Assembly: GCA_037447605.1 (NCBI GenBank)
Contig: CM074807.1
Coordinates: forward strand, 124,001-188,000
Reading direction: 5' to 3'
DNA: 64,000 nucleotides
Source of the DNA: Zygnema circumcarinatum
Lineage: Eukaryota > Streptophyta > Zygnematophyceae > Zygnematales > Zygnemataceae
Below, piece after piece: positions 1 to 26,333 of this stretch. A program made the position numbers and the translations under genes. The notes under the pieces are model-generated. The model ran no database searches. It was not told the DNA's origin and saw only the letters and a list, made by a program, of their open reading frames with translations. Numbering within the stretch: position 1 is the stretch's first letter; each line of letters starts with the position of its first letter.

Positions 1-13601
<13,601 letters not shown>

Positions 13602-15732
13602 GTATCTGCGGAATAGAGGAGGCAGAAAAGGCGGTCAAGTCAAGAGATCAAGGTGGAGGTTAAAGGCGCATTTTCTGGCTCCAGCTACACGATGAAGTAT
13701 CAAGAGATGTGCTGCTTGAAAGAAGGGCTACCTGGCTTTGCTGCAGCAGCCCTCCTTCTGCTTTTCCTCATTCCCTCATCCTCTTCCTTCCTGAACCCTC
13801 TCTCCCTCTCCCTCTCGCCCTCCCCCTGCCGCCTTCCTCGCCCGTCAACACCGTCTCTCGCCTTCCCTCCCTATCGTTCCACTTCGCCCCTCTCTCTCTC
13901 TCTTCTCCCTCTTTCCTCTTCCGACTCTCTGACTTCTGATCCTTCTCTGACCTTTCCAGCCGCTCTCTTCCCCTTCTCTCTCCTTCCTCGCCCACTTCCA
14001 CACTTTGTCAAACCTCTCCCCTCCCTCTCTCCCTCTCCCCCTAAGCAGCTGTCACCTTGGAACTCCCCTCAGCCCTTCACGCTGTTCCATGTACTCCTAC
14101 GCCACATTGCCGTCCCAAATGCGCAATTAATTGTTCAACACCGCTGGTTTCTATTTTCTGTTTTCTTAAAGTACGATTTTTAGTTTTGCATTTTTTGGGC
14201 AGATCGAAAAATGCGAATCTTGCCAGCGCTGCATCTGCAGAGATGCCAGCGCGCCGCTGACCGTCTATGAGGGCCACGTGGTATCTCCACATTCGCCCAT
14301 TTCTTAATGCCAATTTTTTCTGAGAAAAAGCGATTTCCGGGAGCGCCCTTTCGAACGAAAAAGGGCGGACGCGCCCTCCGAAGGAATTTGGCGGCGAGAC
14401 GGCGGGGCCACGGCGGGGCCACGGCGGGGCCACGTGGCGCTCTGGGCGTCAAGCAAACCAGCGCCGGCGGGCGGGCGAAGGGGAGGGGAGGGGAGGGCCC
14501 AGGATGCGCTAAGGGCACGAGAGAGAACTAGAGCGTGAGGCAGAGGGAGAGGGAGAGAGGGAGGGAGATAGTGAGAAAAAGGGAGAGAGGGAGGGAGATA
14601 GTGAGAAAAAGGGAGAGAGGGAGGGAGAAAAAGGGAGAGGGAGTGAGGAAAGGAGAGGAGGGAGAAAGGAAGAGAGGGAGACGAAGGGAGGGAGAAGAAG
14701 GGAGGGAGAGAAAGGAGGGAGGGAGAGAGGAAGGGAGAGAGAGACGGAGAAGTAGGGAGAGAGGAGCAGAAGTGAAGTCTAACTGACTAGAATTACACTT
14801 CTGTTCGATTGACAGGTTGCAATCTTCTATGCATACGGTGTGAGTGTTGTCTGCATCCTGTAGGGTTGTTGTGGCGTCATAGTTGGACAGCGTTCATGGT
14901 AAGCCAGTGCACAGTGTTTGGCGATGCATTGGGACAGATGGAACATGGATGCAAAGCTTGTGAGCACATCCATCACAAGGTCACAAATGGACCACACGGA
15001 AACCGCAGAATGATCACACACAGAGTCAGTGAAACCCCAACTTGACATCGTTACATAGAAACGACTTCGGCTACGAGAGCACCCACATCCAGCACATTAC
15101 GTTACAACAACGACCCTTTCTAGTATTTTATTTGAAACTCTATTGGAAAAAAAAAATTGACGCAAGGGGCCTTCATGTAAATGCTGTCAGCCAAATCAGG
15201 ACGTCGATGACGGTCAGGGATAAAAAACGTAAGTGGTAATGACTTGGCTGATGAAGCCTTATATAAGGCCCATATTGGACTCGCATATGCTTCCGACACC
15301 ATACGGCGCACTCAACAGAGAAACATATAAACCCCATGACCTCAAAAACAAATGCACGATGTAATTCGTGCTGCGGCCTTTAACGCCTAGGCGGCTCGAC
15401 CGCATCCAAGTAGAACGCACCTCTACATGCGCTAATGTACAGTTCCAACACTGTTTAAACATTGTTGTCGCATATAACTATCCTTTGCCCGCCATTGTGG
15501 CAAGCAAGTCCTCAAGTCCTCCTACTACAGGTGTGCGTACGTACATTCGCCCCTGGTCGCAGTTGTCATGATGATGAGCTCCATAATCACGAATTCCGCC
15601 ATAGTCGAAGAAGAGCAGAGCCATAGACTTAAGCTGTACACAGGGGCAGCATGCCCTCAAGTCCGCATAGAGCACTGGCTGAAGACATCCGCTCCAACAA
15701 AGTTTCCTTTTCAATGGATAATTTTCACCTTC
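13602..15732. other. Intergenic: KEA upstream region and MYB gene downstream region
   Basis: No gene is supported here. 13780-14040 is C/T-rich on the plus strand. 14400-14432 holds three copies of an 11 bp GC-rich unit, followed by a CCACGTGG palindrome, with a second such palindrome at 14274-14281. 14551-14636 is a 30 bp G/A tandem repeat. 14800-15700 shows no convincing coding or repeat structure. Confidence 0.7.
14551..14636. repeat. 30 bp purine tandem repeat, nearly 3 copies
   Basis: Two perfect 30 bp units at 14551-14580 and 14581-14610 are followed by a third that loses the TAGTG core. The repeat lies in a G/A-rich block covering 14520-14770. Confidence 0.9.
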
Positions 15733-18700
15733 TCAATTCCACCACCTCTGCTCCGAACCCATCGCGCCGCTTGATCCCGGCATCCCCAACCCTAAGTTCA
15801 TTCCCATCCCTCCCATCACGTCTGCCCTCCCAACGGGCAGACCCACAGTGGATACACCAGATGTGGGAGGCATCCCCATCGATGGGTGTAGCCCGGACCC
15901 CGACATAGCAGCATAGGAAGGTTCCAATTGTAATCCCACAGCCATGGAAGCAGCGCCCCCCCCATCATATAAGTCCCGGTGCTGACCCGAGCCTCCAGGG
16001 GCTCCTTCCAATAGGGCCTGCATAGAGGGTTGCTGCTGGTCTAGGGTTCCTCCCATAGCCTCGTCTGCCTCCATAGATTCAGAACACGCCCCTTGCTGCT
16101 CGCCTGCAGACGTGATACCTTCCATCGGTTCCTGCAAGTGGACACCGAAGCCCCCAACTTCGCGCGTTTAAGGGTTTGTTTGGAGCCAGTCCAAAAACTT
16201 CAAATTCTTCTTCGCAATCCTAAATAAAAAGGATGATTCTCTGCTTCATGCCTATTTAAGAAAGCACTTGGGCACTATTCTTCAAACTTGGACAGTGAGG
16301 AGCACTGCATTGCTCAGCTATAGTCCTTTCAGAGTCAAAGAAGGGCGTCACTCTATTGATGCGATTCGGGTAATTCAGAATTCCTTCTGCGTCTTTTCGT
16401 TTGTGTAGAGTGCATGTGTAGCATATAACTGCAAGCAATGCACAAACTCAATCAAGCGCGCTCCACATCAGGTTAGGAAGCACCCACCGCATCTCCAGAG
16501 TGCGTAGCATCTTGAAGGGCTGCCTCATCTGCAGCCTGCCGAACAGTAGGATTCCCATCATAGACAGACAAAAATAGTCGCTGCATCACAGTTAAACAGT
16601 CGATGCATGCGTACGATCAGTGAAAATATCTTATGCATGCAAAACCAACAAACAGGTTAACAATGGGTGGATTCCTGTTTTCAGATGTCTGCGACTGAGA
16701 AAAAGGTTTCCCTCCACTTATGGAGGATCCAAACGTCCAAAACTGCAACCCTGCAAGTCAGAACTAACTCCGTCATCCTCCTTGTTTTTTTCTGTATTCT
16801 GAGTCGGATACAGACACATACATGTTCCTCAAAGTCGGGGCTGGAAAGATTAATGGACAAATTCCGCATTAGTAGAAGCACCTGCAAACATGCACACGAC
16901 GTAGGGCATACAGATTGAGTCACAATCCATGAATCCGTATAGCAAACAACTGTCCATCTTTTTGGGCAATCTCCGAGAATCTATCAGCCAGCCCCGCAAA
17001 AGATGTCGATGGCAAAAAGAAACAGCTTATCTCCTAAATTAGCTTTGCAGAGCCTTCAAAGTTTAATGCGTTCAGCTGGAGGTCCTATGTTGAACAAGTG
17101 TACAGAAAGATTCACCGTTTCTCTGTCGATCGGTGCCATGTCCTTCAATCGATGCAAATGATTTGAGCTTCCAGGATCAAAAACGCTTCCAATGAACTTG
17201 TAAACCTCCGCAAAATCGGGAGTTGCTGCATTGAGAGAGAAAACATCAACTTCTCCCAGTTCAGTTCAATTACTATCTTCATTTTTTGGTTTCTCGTTTT
17301 CCAGAACTCAAGCTTCCACAGGTTCTTCCTCACAGGCTCGCTCACTTTCCTTCATTGCTGAAGATTTAGAATGCAAAGAGTCACTTCAACTATAAACTTG
17401 GCAGGAATCCTCTCAATAGCCGCATGAGTAGACTTTTACCTCTTACTGTAGCTTCTTGTCTCGTCTCCTGTGCTGACACAATCTGGAAAGATACATCCAT
17501 ATCAGAATGAATACATTCATTAGTAATGATAGCAGACATCCTGACACCCAGAGCAACAAAAAGAAAAATCTGTAACCAACAGCGAAGTACAATAACCATA
17601 TCTTAGATGAACCGATCATTACGCATATCATCCATATTGGAAATAAAACAGCATCTACCAACATTTCGTTCAGAAAATCACAACATATTGAACCTTAAAA
17701 TTCAGTCATTCTGCATTGCCAGACTCTAACAATGGAGACGCGAAAGCTGACCTGTCGTGGCCAATTAGTAGTGCCACTTCCCCTCGCCACCATCCCGTCG
17801 GACAATTTCAACCCAGGGCCTGCACCCCAGCACATCACTTAGGGTGAACAAAGTTCATAGCGAATTACATGAGCTAAAGCCAATAACTTCAGGGTGAACT
17901 GTCATGATGACATTTAACGGAACACTACCCATAAAACCGCCTTCAGTCTATCAAACAGGGAGGTAAGTGACTTGATGTGGAGGTTGGAAGTCCCTCGAAC
18001 CCTTATTGGCAGAAATAACTCACCCTTCAGCGTATAAGACATGCTCCCGGGAGGATGTACGGCATGATGGATCCAACCAGAAACAGGAGGTGCACCAGTC
18101 CCCCCCCCTGATGACGGGACAAAGTTTGTTCTTGGCTGAGGCACCGCAAATCCTTGCTCACTGGGAGGACCTGGAGGCGGCATAGATGCTGAAGGAGACA
18201 GAGCAGAAGGAGACATGCTTGAACCTGGCCCTGCTCGCTCAATCGAAACAACCAGAACCAAACAGCTCGTTATGAGAGGCTTGTATCCTTCCACACGGTA
18301 GTTATCGTCGACAGACGTCACATACATGATCGCCGTCCTTATAAAAGCTACGCAGTGTCAGAAAATATCGTCGAATACGCCCTACACTCTGTCCTTGGCT
18401 AACGGGCAGGCAGAGCCCTAAAGGTTTCAACGGCTTTTCTCTCACCGTTTTTTGAAGCAGCTTTCTGAGGGTACGGCTGCGCAGACTTGCGTTTGGGCCT
18501 TGGGGGTGGGACATGCTCCCCAGTGCCGTTCTTCTGCACCTTCAGAAAATACTTCTGCGCATGGCTACGTATCTGATGGCAATACCACACAATATGTAAG
18601 CCGAGGCAGAATCCACCACTACTAAAAGCAAGAGTACCTCAAAATCGTTCAAAACGCGGTATCCATTCGCTAATGCCGGCAAGGAACAGCCGAGCTATAT

Positions 18701-19910
18701 TATAAAAAAAAAAGAGTTGGACTGCCCAGTTCTTCACTCATTCGTGCTAAACCGCATCGCAGAACTCCGCAGCCGTCCTTCACATATTTCGCATGACCTT
18801 TCCCTCCCCCTGATACTGCAGGTCCTTAGATAAAAACTTGTACTGCAGTTCGAGAGGTGCCCTTGGAACTAGTGAAGAACGCACAAAGTTCTACTTCAGA
18901 TATTGCAATGCAGATTCTTTTCTTCGAATACTTTCATAAAAGGGTAGAAGTGCTCCGCGTTTTCAACCCACAGTATTCAAAATGATTTGCAGCTTCTGGT
19001 AGTATTGAAAGTGTATCCCTGTCATACTAAAGGAGACGATCGCTTATCGCCCACTTTCATTTCCTTCGTTTCCCCTATTTCTCCCACTGTCCTTTCTTTC
19101 CTTACTCTTCTCGCCATTTTCCATACTTTTCCCTGCGCCTCCTAGATTTTCTTGACCCTCTCATAACTCTGAATCTCTCTCCTCTCCGTCCTCAAATCCT
19201 TCTCCTTGACTTCTCTGCCTTTACCAACCGCAACCTCTGAGTTTTCGCCTCTGTCATTCATTCACACTCTCTCACACTTCTCCGTTCTGCCCTCTCCCCA
19301 CTCCACTTCCCTATGTTCAGTGCGGCAAGGAAGTTAGACATAAACGCCCTACGCGCTCCAGAAACGAATAGAGAACCTCCACGAGTGGGGAAAACGAAAC
19401 TAGAAACGTTATGTTTATACTTGCGGATTGAAGCTATCAGCACCACAGCAATCTTCAGAATTTCAGATACCAAATATCTCACCTGAATGACAGTCTTCGA
19501 CCCAACAAAAGCTTCAATCTTCTTCCAATCGCGGTCAAACCTAGCAGCACAAAGAAAACACTAGAGCTCAGCACCTGCGCTCCTGCACCTCCGCCACTAT
19601 CTCCCTAAACAGTAGTGCGCAAAATCTCCGCCAGGAGCAGCGAGCCCTAACTTCTCGCGCTGTCATGAAGCTTCCACTTCTGCAGCGCAGCGATGAGTCC
19701 AATCAACACTCACAATTGCAGCGCTTCCAAAAACTTCTCGTGCTCCTGTTCCGTCCAATTTTCCCGCGATTTCGTTATCGTATACGGCTTTCTGATCTTC
19801 TTGCTGTTGTCATCCTGCTGCGCCTGCGCTGTAGGCAGAGCAGAAGCAGACATCGAGGTAGAAGGAGAAGCAATCCCTATCATGTCTGAACCTCCCAAGC
19901 TCATGTGCAT
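15733..19910 (-). CDS. REVEILLE (RVE8/LCL)-type SHAQKYF MYB transcription factor
   Basis: This is a single-repeat MYB-like transcription factor of the LHY/CCA1/REVEILLE family, which binds evening-element DNA in plant circadian control. Exons are 19910-19714, 19540-19483, 18572-18446, 18230-18024, 17225-17116, 16881-16822, 16580-16488 and 16131-15733, all in frame, for 416 residues. The MYB repeat covers about residues 40-97 ([18 protein letters not shown], then [15 protein letters not shown], with SHAQKYF at 88-94), followed by a Pro-rich [17 protein letters not shown] segment. A second conserved block near 197-235 ([19 protein letters not shown], then [13 protein letters not shown]) matches the C-terminal LCL region of RVE4/6/8 proteins, so this is closer to RVE8 than to CCA1/LHY. 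The C-terminus is Gly/Met-rich. I chose the ATG at 19910; the frame stays open to 19988, so a longer start is possible. CONSTANS-like or other MYB identities are excluded by SHAQKYF plus LCL. Confidence 0.93.
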
Positions 19911-21395
19911 AGTGAGTCCTCCCCCCCCCCTTATCCTCCGTATCGCCAACTCCCGTCTTACTTTCCTTCCACCCACTAACCCGCTCAATAATACCTCTTC
20001 TTTACCCTCCTTTTCCCTTCCCTCTCTACCTCCACGTCCCTCTCCGTGTGTCTCTCCCGCAGTCGTCGACCCCTCCCTCTCCCTTTCTACCCCCCACTCT
20101 CTCTCTCTCCCTCACCTCTCCGGACCCTCGACGAGCAGCGAACCCTAGAACGCAACCTTGCTGCGACGGCGCCCTCTAGACACCAAACCGCCTTCAAAAG
20201 CTAGCCGAGGCTCTTCCGAGCCTGTTCCGAGGCTCTATCGAACCTACACAACGGAACTGAGTGCTTTCCACGCAGTCAGCCGTTGCCGTTTCGTACGACT
20301 CGCATCGGCCAGTTCCGAAATTTTTTCTTCCAGAACTGGATTCGTACAATATTTTTCGCCAATCACAGATCAGCACGTGGCAGACAGGAAATCATTTCCT
20401 GCAAGAAGACAGAATGATGTTCCACGTGGCGTGTCAGCATTGGATATATGTCATGACTCTGATTTTGCGAAGCATATGCGGACGGACGGACCTGCTGAGG
20501 GCTGAATTTGCTGATGGGAGAGGCTGTCCGTACGACAAGACCGTACATTTTCAGCTCGACGACATCATACCGAATCTGCTGGAAGTACAACATTTTACGG
20601 AGCCGTACAAATAGATGACGGCATTTTTGTACGGTCAAGATGTCCGTACATATTTGTCGAGAATCGAGGGTACGGTATCGGTGACCATATTAGAAGATTG
20701 GCTGGCTGGCTGGCTGGCCGGTTAGTCATGGCTGGCTAGTTGCAATATGGACTACAATCGGCTAACTGGCTCGATGGCCGTTTCTATAGTGGTTAGCTGG
20801 CTGGTTAGCTGGTCCACTGTCAACATTCAAAACCTTGTCCTGATCAATGCCACATCGCTTGGCATGGGATGGAGATGGGGATGGGGATGGGGATGGGGAT
20901 GGGGATGGGGATGGGGAGGGGGATGGGGATGGGGATGGGGATGGGGATGGGGATGGGGATGGGGATGGGGATGGGGATGGGGATGGGGATGGGGATGGGG
21001 GTGGGGATGCGGATGGGGATGGGGATGGGGATGGGGATGGGAGTGGGGATGGGGATGGGGATGGGGATGGGGATGGGGATGGGGATGGGGATGGGGTGGG
21101 GATGGGGATGGGGATGGGGATGGGGATGGGGATGGGGATGGGGATGGGGATGGGGATGGGGATGGGGATGGGGATGGGGATGGGGATGGGGATGGAATGG
21201 GGATGGGATGGGGATGGGATGGCGATGGGGATGGGGATGGGGATGGGATGGGTACAAACACGACCTTCGTATCGAGACCTTTATCATGCCTCTGATTCTG
21301 AACCATGCAGTCCGTCAAATTCTGTAGGAAAAAAGAGTGAAGATTTGAAATCATCGTGAGATCAATGCCACTTCCTCCCTTTTGAAAGAGTCAAG
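19911..21395. promoter_or_regulatory. Divergent intergenic region between the MYB gene and TOP6B
   Basis: The two genes are transcribed away from each other across about 1.5 kb, so both promoters should lie here. 19930-20130 is C/T-rich. 20422-20429 is a CCACGTGG palindrome. 20699-20745 is a GGCT tandem run. 20863-21251 is a GGGGAT hexanucleotide array. 21352-21385 is a fragment of a repeat seen in full at 38905-39155 and 59859-59990. No clear TATA box was found near either start. Confidence 0.65.
20863..21251. repeat. GGGGAT hexanucleotide array, G-quadruplex-prone
   Basis: About 60 units of GGGGAT, with a few variants (GGGGGT near 20999, AGTGGG near 21042, shortened units at the 3' edge), run for about 380 bp and end about 145 bp before the TOP6B start codon. 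The G-rich strand is the TOP6B coding strand. The unit is not the plant telomere unit TTTAGGG. Open frames across it ([12 protein letters not shown]) are repeat artefacts. Confidence 0.95.
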
Positions 21396-24300
21396 ATGAT
21401 GGCTGAGGAAGCCGATAAGCTGGCATTGTCTGCAAAGAAGGGCGGCAAAGGGGAGACTTCTCTGAAGCAAAGTCAGTCAGTGCTGTCTTTACATGCTGTT
21501 TCCTTCATCTTCCTTCATCTTCCTTCGTCTCCCTTTTGACTGTTGCAAATTAGAGCTAACCTTCCAGTTTTCGTTCTCCTTAACGCTTCCGAAGGCACGT
21601 TATTCGGATGGTGCCGCTCTAACCTTTTCATTTGTATTGCAGAGTCACCCGCTGAATTTTTTGCCGACAACAAGAACATTGCTGGATTTGATAATGTGAG
21701 GGGCGTCTCCTCTCGTATCTTGAGTGGCTGAAATGGCGCAGAAAGGGTCTATAAGCCTTATCCAGCTTGCGAGGATTATTACTTCGAAATGTATGACGGA
21801 GATGTCAGCTGTCATTTAGAAGTTTCACAAGGGCTTGTTTGGTTTCCTTCATTGAGAACTCCTGCATTGTCATGGAAAAAGACTTTTCAAATTTCTGTAA
21901 AGGCTGTGCGATGTCCTGCAAAGCCCTTGGATTAACAACAGCACATACTTAAATAGTTGTGCATTTCATGCGAGTGATATAAAGCTTGCTATTTTGGTAC
22001 AGCCTGGGAAAAGCCTTTACACTACGGTTCGTGAACTTGTGGAGAATTCGCTGGACTCTGCTGAAGCGATAGCCGAGCTGCCTGAGATAGACGTTACCAT
22101 GTGAGTTCTGACGCCATCTCGGAATATACTTATCTATGTTCAGAGACGGCCTTTCTTTCTCTGAAGGAGGGAGGTGGTTAGTAAGAGTCAGGAACATGAT
22201 CTGCAAGGCTGGAGAGTGTATAGGTCGTCCGGACAATTTTACAAATCTCTCTTTACAGTTCGTTGGTACTCTTTCCTTGTACTCTCCCCTCCCGCTCGAC
22301 GCATCTCTTATATATCTATTTTGGTTTCACGTTAAACATTCCAGCTAAGTACAGGTTTTAGTGTATTGCTTTCCTCCAGATACGCAATGCTCAGATCATG
22401 GTGGGCTGATTCCGATCGTTTGGCGAAAAGGGACTCCTCGCTAATGCGAACAACTATCATTAAACTTCTGTTTTGTGCTATTGCAGAGAAGAGGTTAGTA
22501 GGTCAAACTTCAACACGATGATCGGCCTCGTGGATCGTGAGCGAGTAGACACGGCTTTGTATGATGATTTTGAAACAGATAAACAAAAGGAGGTGCAGAC
22601 AAATTCTCTCCTTTGAATCCATTTTCTGTTTAAAGCAGGAAAGCTTGTTTCCCTTGCTAAGTTGTTTGCATACTGCGCGGCATAGATGGAGGCATAGGTT
22701 CAAGCTTTCGCTTTTTGCCGAAAATCTCAAATCCTCCCGTCCTCCATATACTCTCCTTTCCTCTCTCCTCTCCCCCTCCTCCTCGTCTCTTCCTTGCGAA
22801 GCCCCTCTCTTTCCTTCCTCTCCGTTTCCTCAACACTCTCTCCTTCATGTATGTGCCTTCCTCACTATTTGCAGAAAAGGGTCCTCCGAGAAGCCAAGGA
22901 GCAAGAAAAGCAAGCAAAAGCAATGGCAGCAGGGAAGAAGCTGAAGGAATCTGCACAACCAACTCCAAATCGGGCAATTAAATCTCGCGGCGAGGTTTAC
23001 AAGGTGACTTGCAAGGTAACACTACGATCTTTGACATGTATCCTTACTCTCCCAGAACCCCTGATAGTTTCCTGCCTTTCACGTTCCCTCTCGTCTATTT
23101 CTCGTCCCTCTCGTACTTTCTCGCTCTCTGCTTTTCTTATGTGCTTTATCTCTCCTTTATTCTTTGTCCTCTCTCGCTCTCATCTTGCTTTTCTCCTTTC
23201 TGATGCTTCCCCTTTGTCTTGTAGGATAATGGGAAGGGCATGGCACATGAAGACATTCCCAACATGCTCGGCCGAGGTGAGTTAGCTCGTTCCTTCTTTG
23301 TATTGTGTAAGAGAGAAGCAAAATATTTAGTAAATAGGGCCGTGCAAATGCTCCCGTGTGAAGTGCTTTCCTTCAACCTTCCCTTTTTTGGGCGATACTT
23401 CCTCGCTTTCTTTGTGGTAGTTTACTTGACCAGACAAGTAACTCGGTTTATTCTCCCTGCGGACTGATGCGCAGTGCTTTCTGGAACGAAGTATGGCTTG
23501 AAGCAGACACGGGGCAAGTTTGGCCTTGGAGCAAAAATGGTGAGAGGATCGTCTCTGCACATAATTGGAGAATTCTCTCTCTCTCTCTCCCTCTCTCTCT
23601 CTCTATCTCTCTCTCGTTTCTAATAGTCTCGCCCCTTCCCATTTTCTGTCATTTTATCCCCTCTTGTCCCTCCCGCCTCTTCTCCTCTCCCCCCGCTCTC
23701 CCTCTCCATCTCTCCCGCCCACTCCATTTCCCGCCGCTCGTCTCTCTTCTCTTCTCGTCCTGTCATTCCTTGCCTACTGTCTCCCTCCCCTCTCACTCTT
23801 GTTCCCACCCTTTCTCCCCTCTCTCTCTCTCACCTTCCATCCTCCCTCTGCCCTGCCAGGCTCTCATCTGGTCAAAAATGAGCACCGGTCTTCCCATACA
23901 AGTTTGGAGCGCAATGAAGGGCCAAAATTTCATCAGCTTCTGCAAATTGGACATAAACATTCAAAAGTGAGCCTTTTATCATGGCTACCGCACGAGAGCT
24001 TAGGCTGCAAATCAAACCACAATTCTAACAACAACGGTTAACACAAAGCCATATACCATAACACCGAACAGGTTGAGAATTTGTTGAACGAGTTTACTTA
24101 ATTTCTCAATTCTCAATCTTATTGAATAGGGTTGAACTTTGAACACTCGAGGTCGAAACTTCACAATTTAAGAAAGCGAAAAGTTTTAGAAAAGAAGTTC
24201 AAAGACTCAATTGGTTCGGTCGTACGTGTGGATTCCAGTTTTTGCCATGTTGGTTCCTTGCGATTCGGGGGATACGGTTAACCCGAGCGCCAGTTTTGCC

Positions 24301-25043
24301 GTACGGCTCTTCAGGCGAGCCGATCAACAATTTCTGTACGGACCTCCGGGTCCATGCGCTTTGCGATCCGCTAAAATGTCATTGTTGATCGGTGGACCCA
24401 GGGAAAACTCAAATTAAACCTGAACGATATTGTTTGTTCAATGTTCAATTGGTTCTCCATAAAAATTGTACTGAGATAAGAAATTAGGAATTCATTTCTC
24501 ATTTCTCAAAATGAATCGTGTTCACAAACATAGGGTTTTTTTTTGAGAGACTGGTTCTGAAAGTTTTCTTGTTTTGAGTAGACAAAATCTTTAATTTCCT
24601 TTTTTCTCAACCTGTTCGGTTTTACGGTAACTCGTTTAGTATGTTTCCTTGTATACTTTAGGCATATGCGTGCATTGGGAGGGGAGAGAGAGAGAGGACG
24701 AGAGAGCGAGAGCTGTTAAGAAACGATCCTCCATGCTGCTGCAGAAATGTTCCAAATATCTTTTCACATGACAAACTTCCCAACCCTGAGAAGTGGCATG
24801 GAGCAAAGTTGGAGGTTACCATTGAAGGAAACTGGACAAGCTACAGAGTAAGGCCCGGTTTGATCAAGAAAGGGAAATGTGTGGACCGGTCAATGCCGCA
24901 ATTTTCCGTGTTTGTAACCAATCTGTTTCAGTTCGTGTGTTGCTGAAGAGGCCCGAAAAAATATGCCAAGATAAGTTAGGTTATCTCTAGCACCTGAGAA
25001 AATCATGTCTATACTCCTCTCTCCCTCTCTCTCTCTCGCTCTC

Positions 25044-25076
<33 letters not shown>

Positions 25077-26301
25077 ATCTCTCTCTCTCCCTCTCGCTGT
25101 CTCTCTTTCGTTAAACTTAACACTTTTTTTTCTTTTCTCTGCTGAGCAGGCCAAGATTGTGAATTACATGCGGCAAATGGGGGTGATAACACCTTACGCC
25201 CAATTCGTTTTCCGCTTCATTGGAGCTACACCCGAGTAAGACTCTCGCTTTTCCTTTTTTTCGACATTCGAAAGACTTTGCTCGAAATTTTGAGACTACA
25301 TACCCAGTACTAGAAACTCAGAAATGTGCTTCAGACGTAAAAGTCAATGTGCCTAGAAAAGTGGTGTTTCCATGTGCAGCAAAGCTTTTACAATCCGTTT
25401 TTCCCGGAGGACGGATGTGATGCCGCCTGCCCCCATAGAAACGAAATATCACCCTTCCGCTGTGGACCTCCTCCTCATAGAAAGGCTCGTCCGGGAGACA
25501 TCGAAACAGACTCTCTTACAGTTTCTATGCTCCGACTTCGATTGCATCAACAAACCACTCGCAGAAAGACTCATTGGTGAGTATTTTCACTCCTTTGGTT
25601 ATTCGGTCCTTGGTGTAATCTATCGCTAGAGTGTGTTTGAATGTATTCGGATATGATTTCGCGGGTTTCGCCTCCAGAGGTACTTTGGGTACCTAGAAAC
25701 TGGGGGAGAGGCAAATCACTCTCGCTCTCTCTCTATTTCTCTCTCTCGCTCTCTCCTCCCCTTCACCCCCCCTCCCTTTCTCTCTCTCATTCTCACTCCT
25801 GTCCCTTTCTTCCTCTCTATTAGTTTCTTCCTCTCTATCATTATCTCTCTCTCTCTCGCTTCCTCTATCTCCCTCTCTCTATATTCCTCTCTTTTTTCTC
25901 ACTCCCGCTCTTCCCCCCCTCACTGCACGCCTCCGGCCCCCCGCTCTCTCTGTCCCTCACTCTTAGTGTGTTTCACTTTGTGGAGTGTAGGGGAAATGGG
26001 AGAAGAGTTTTCTCCAAAGATGGCGGTGAAATCGCTGACAGATAAGCAGATCGTTCGAATTCACCAATTGTTCCGGCAGGCGAAATTTGATGATCCCAGT
26101 GGGGACGTGAGTTTTCGCAGATTGTTTTTTCCTCCTTTGAGACCTTGTTCGGCGTACATCCTGAGCCCAAGCAGGCTCAAAAGCCTAGCGTTGAAATTTG
26201 CCCCTAGAAGCATTCTGCACCTCCTTCCGCCTCCCTCTATTTGTCCCTGTGTGCTTTGCCATATTAGAAAGTAGTCCATAGTGTAAGATAGAGGGAGACA
26301 A

Positions 26302-26333
<32 letters not shown>

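Noticed and set aside
20863-21251. Telomere-like or centromeric array
   Set aside because: The unit GGGGAT differs from plant telomere TTTAGGG and the array is short and located between two genes.
20747-21359. Overlapping long frames ([20 protein letters not shown]) in the GGGGAT array
   Set aside because: All frames are open because the hexamer contains no stop codon; none has a non-repeat domain.
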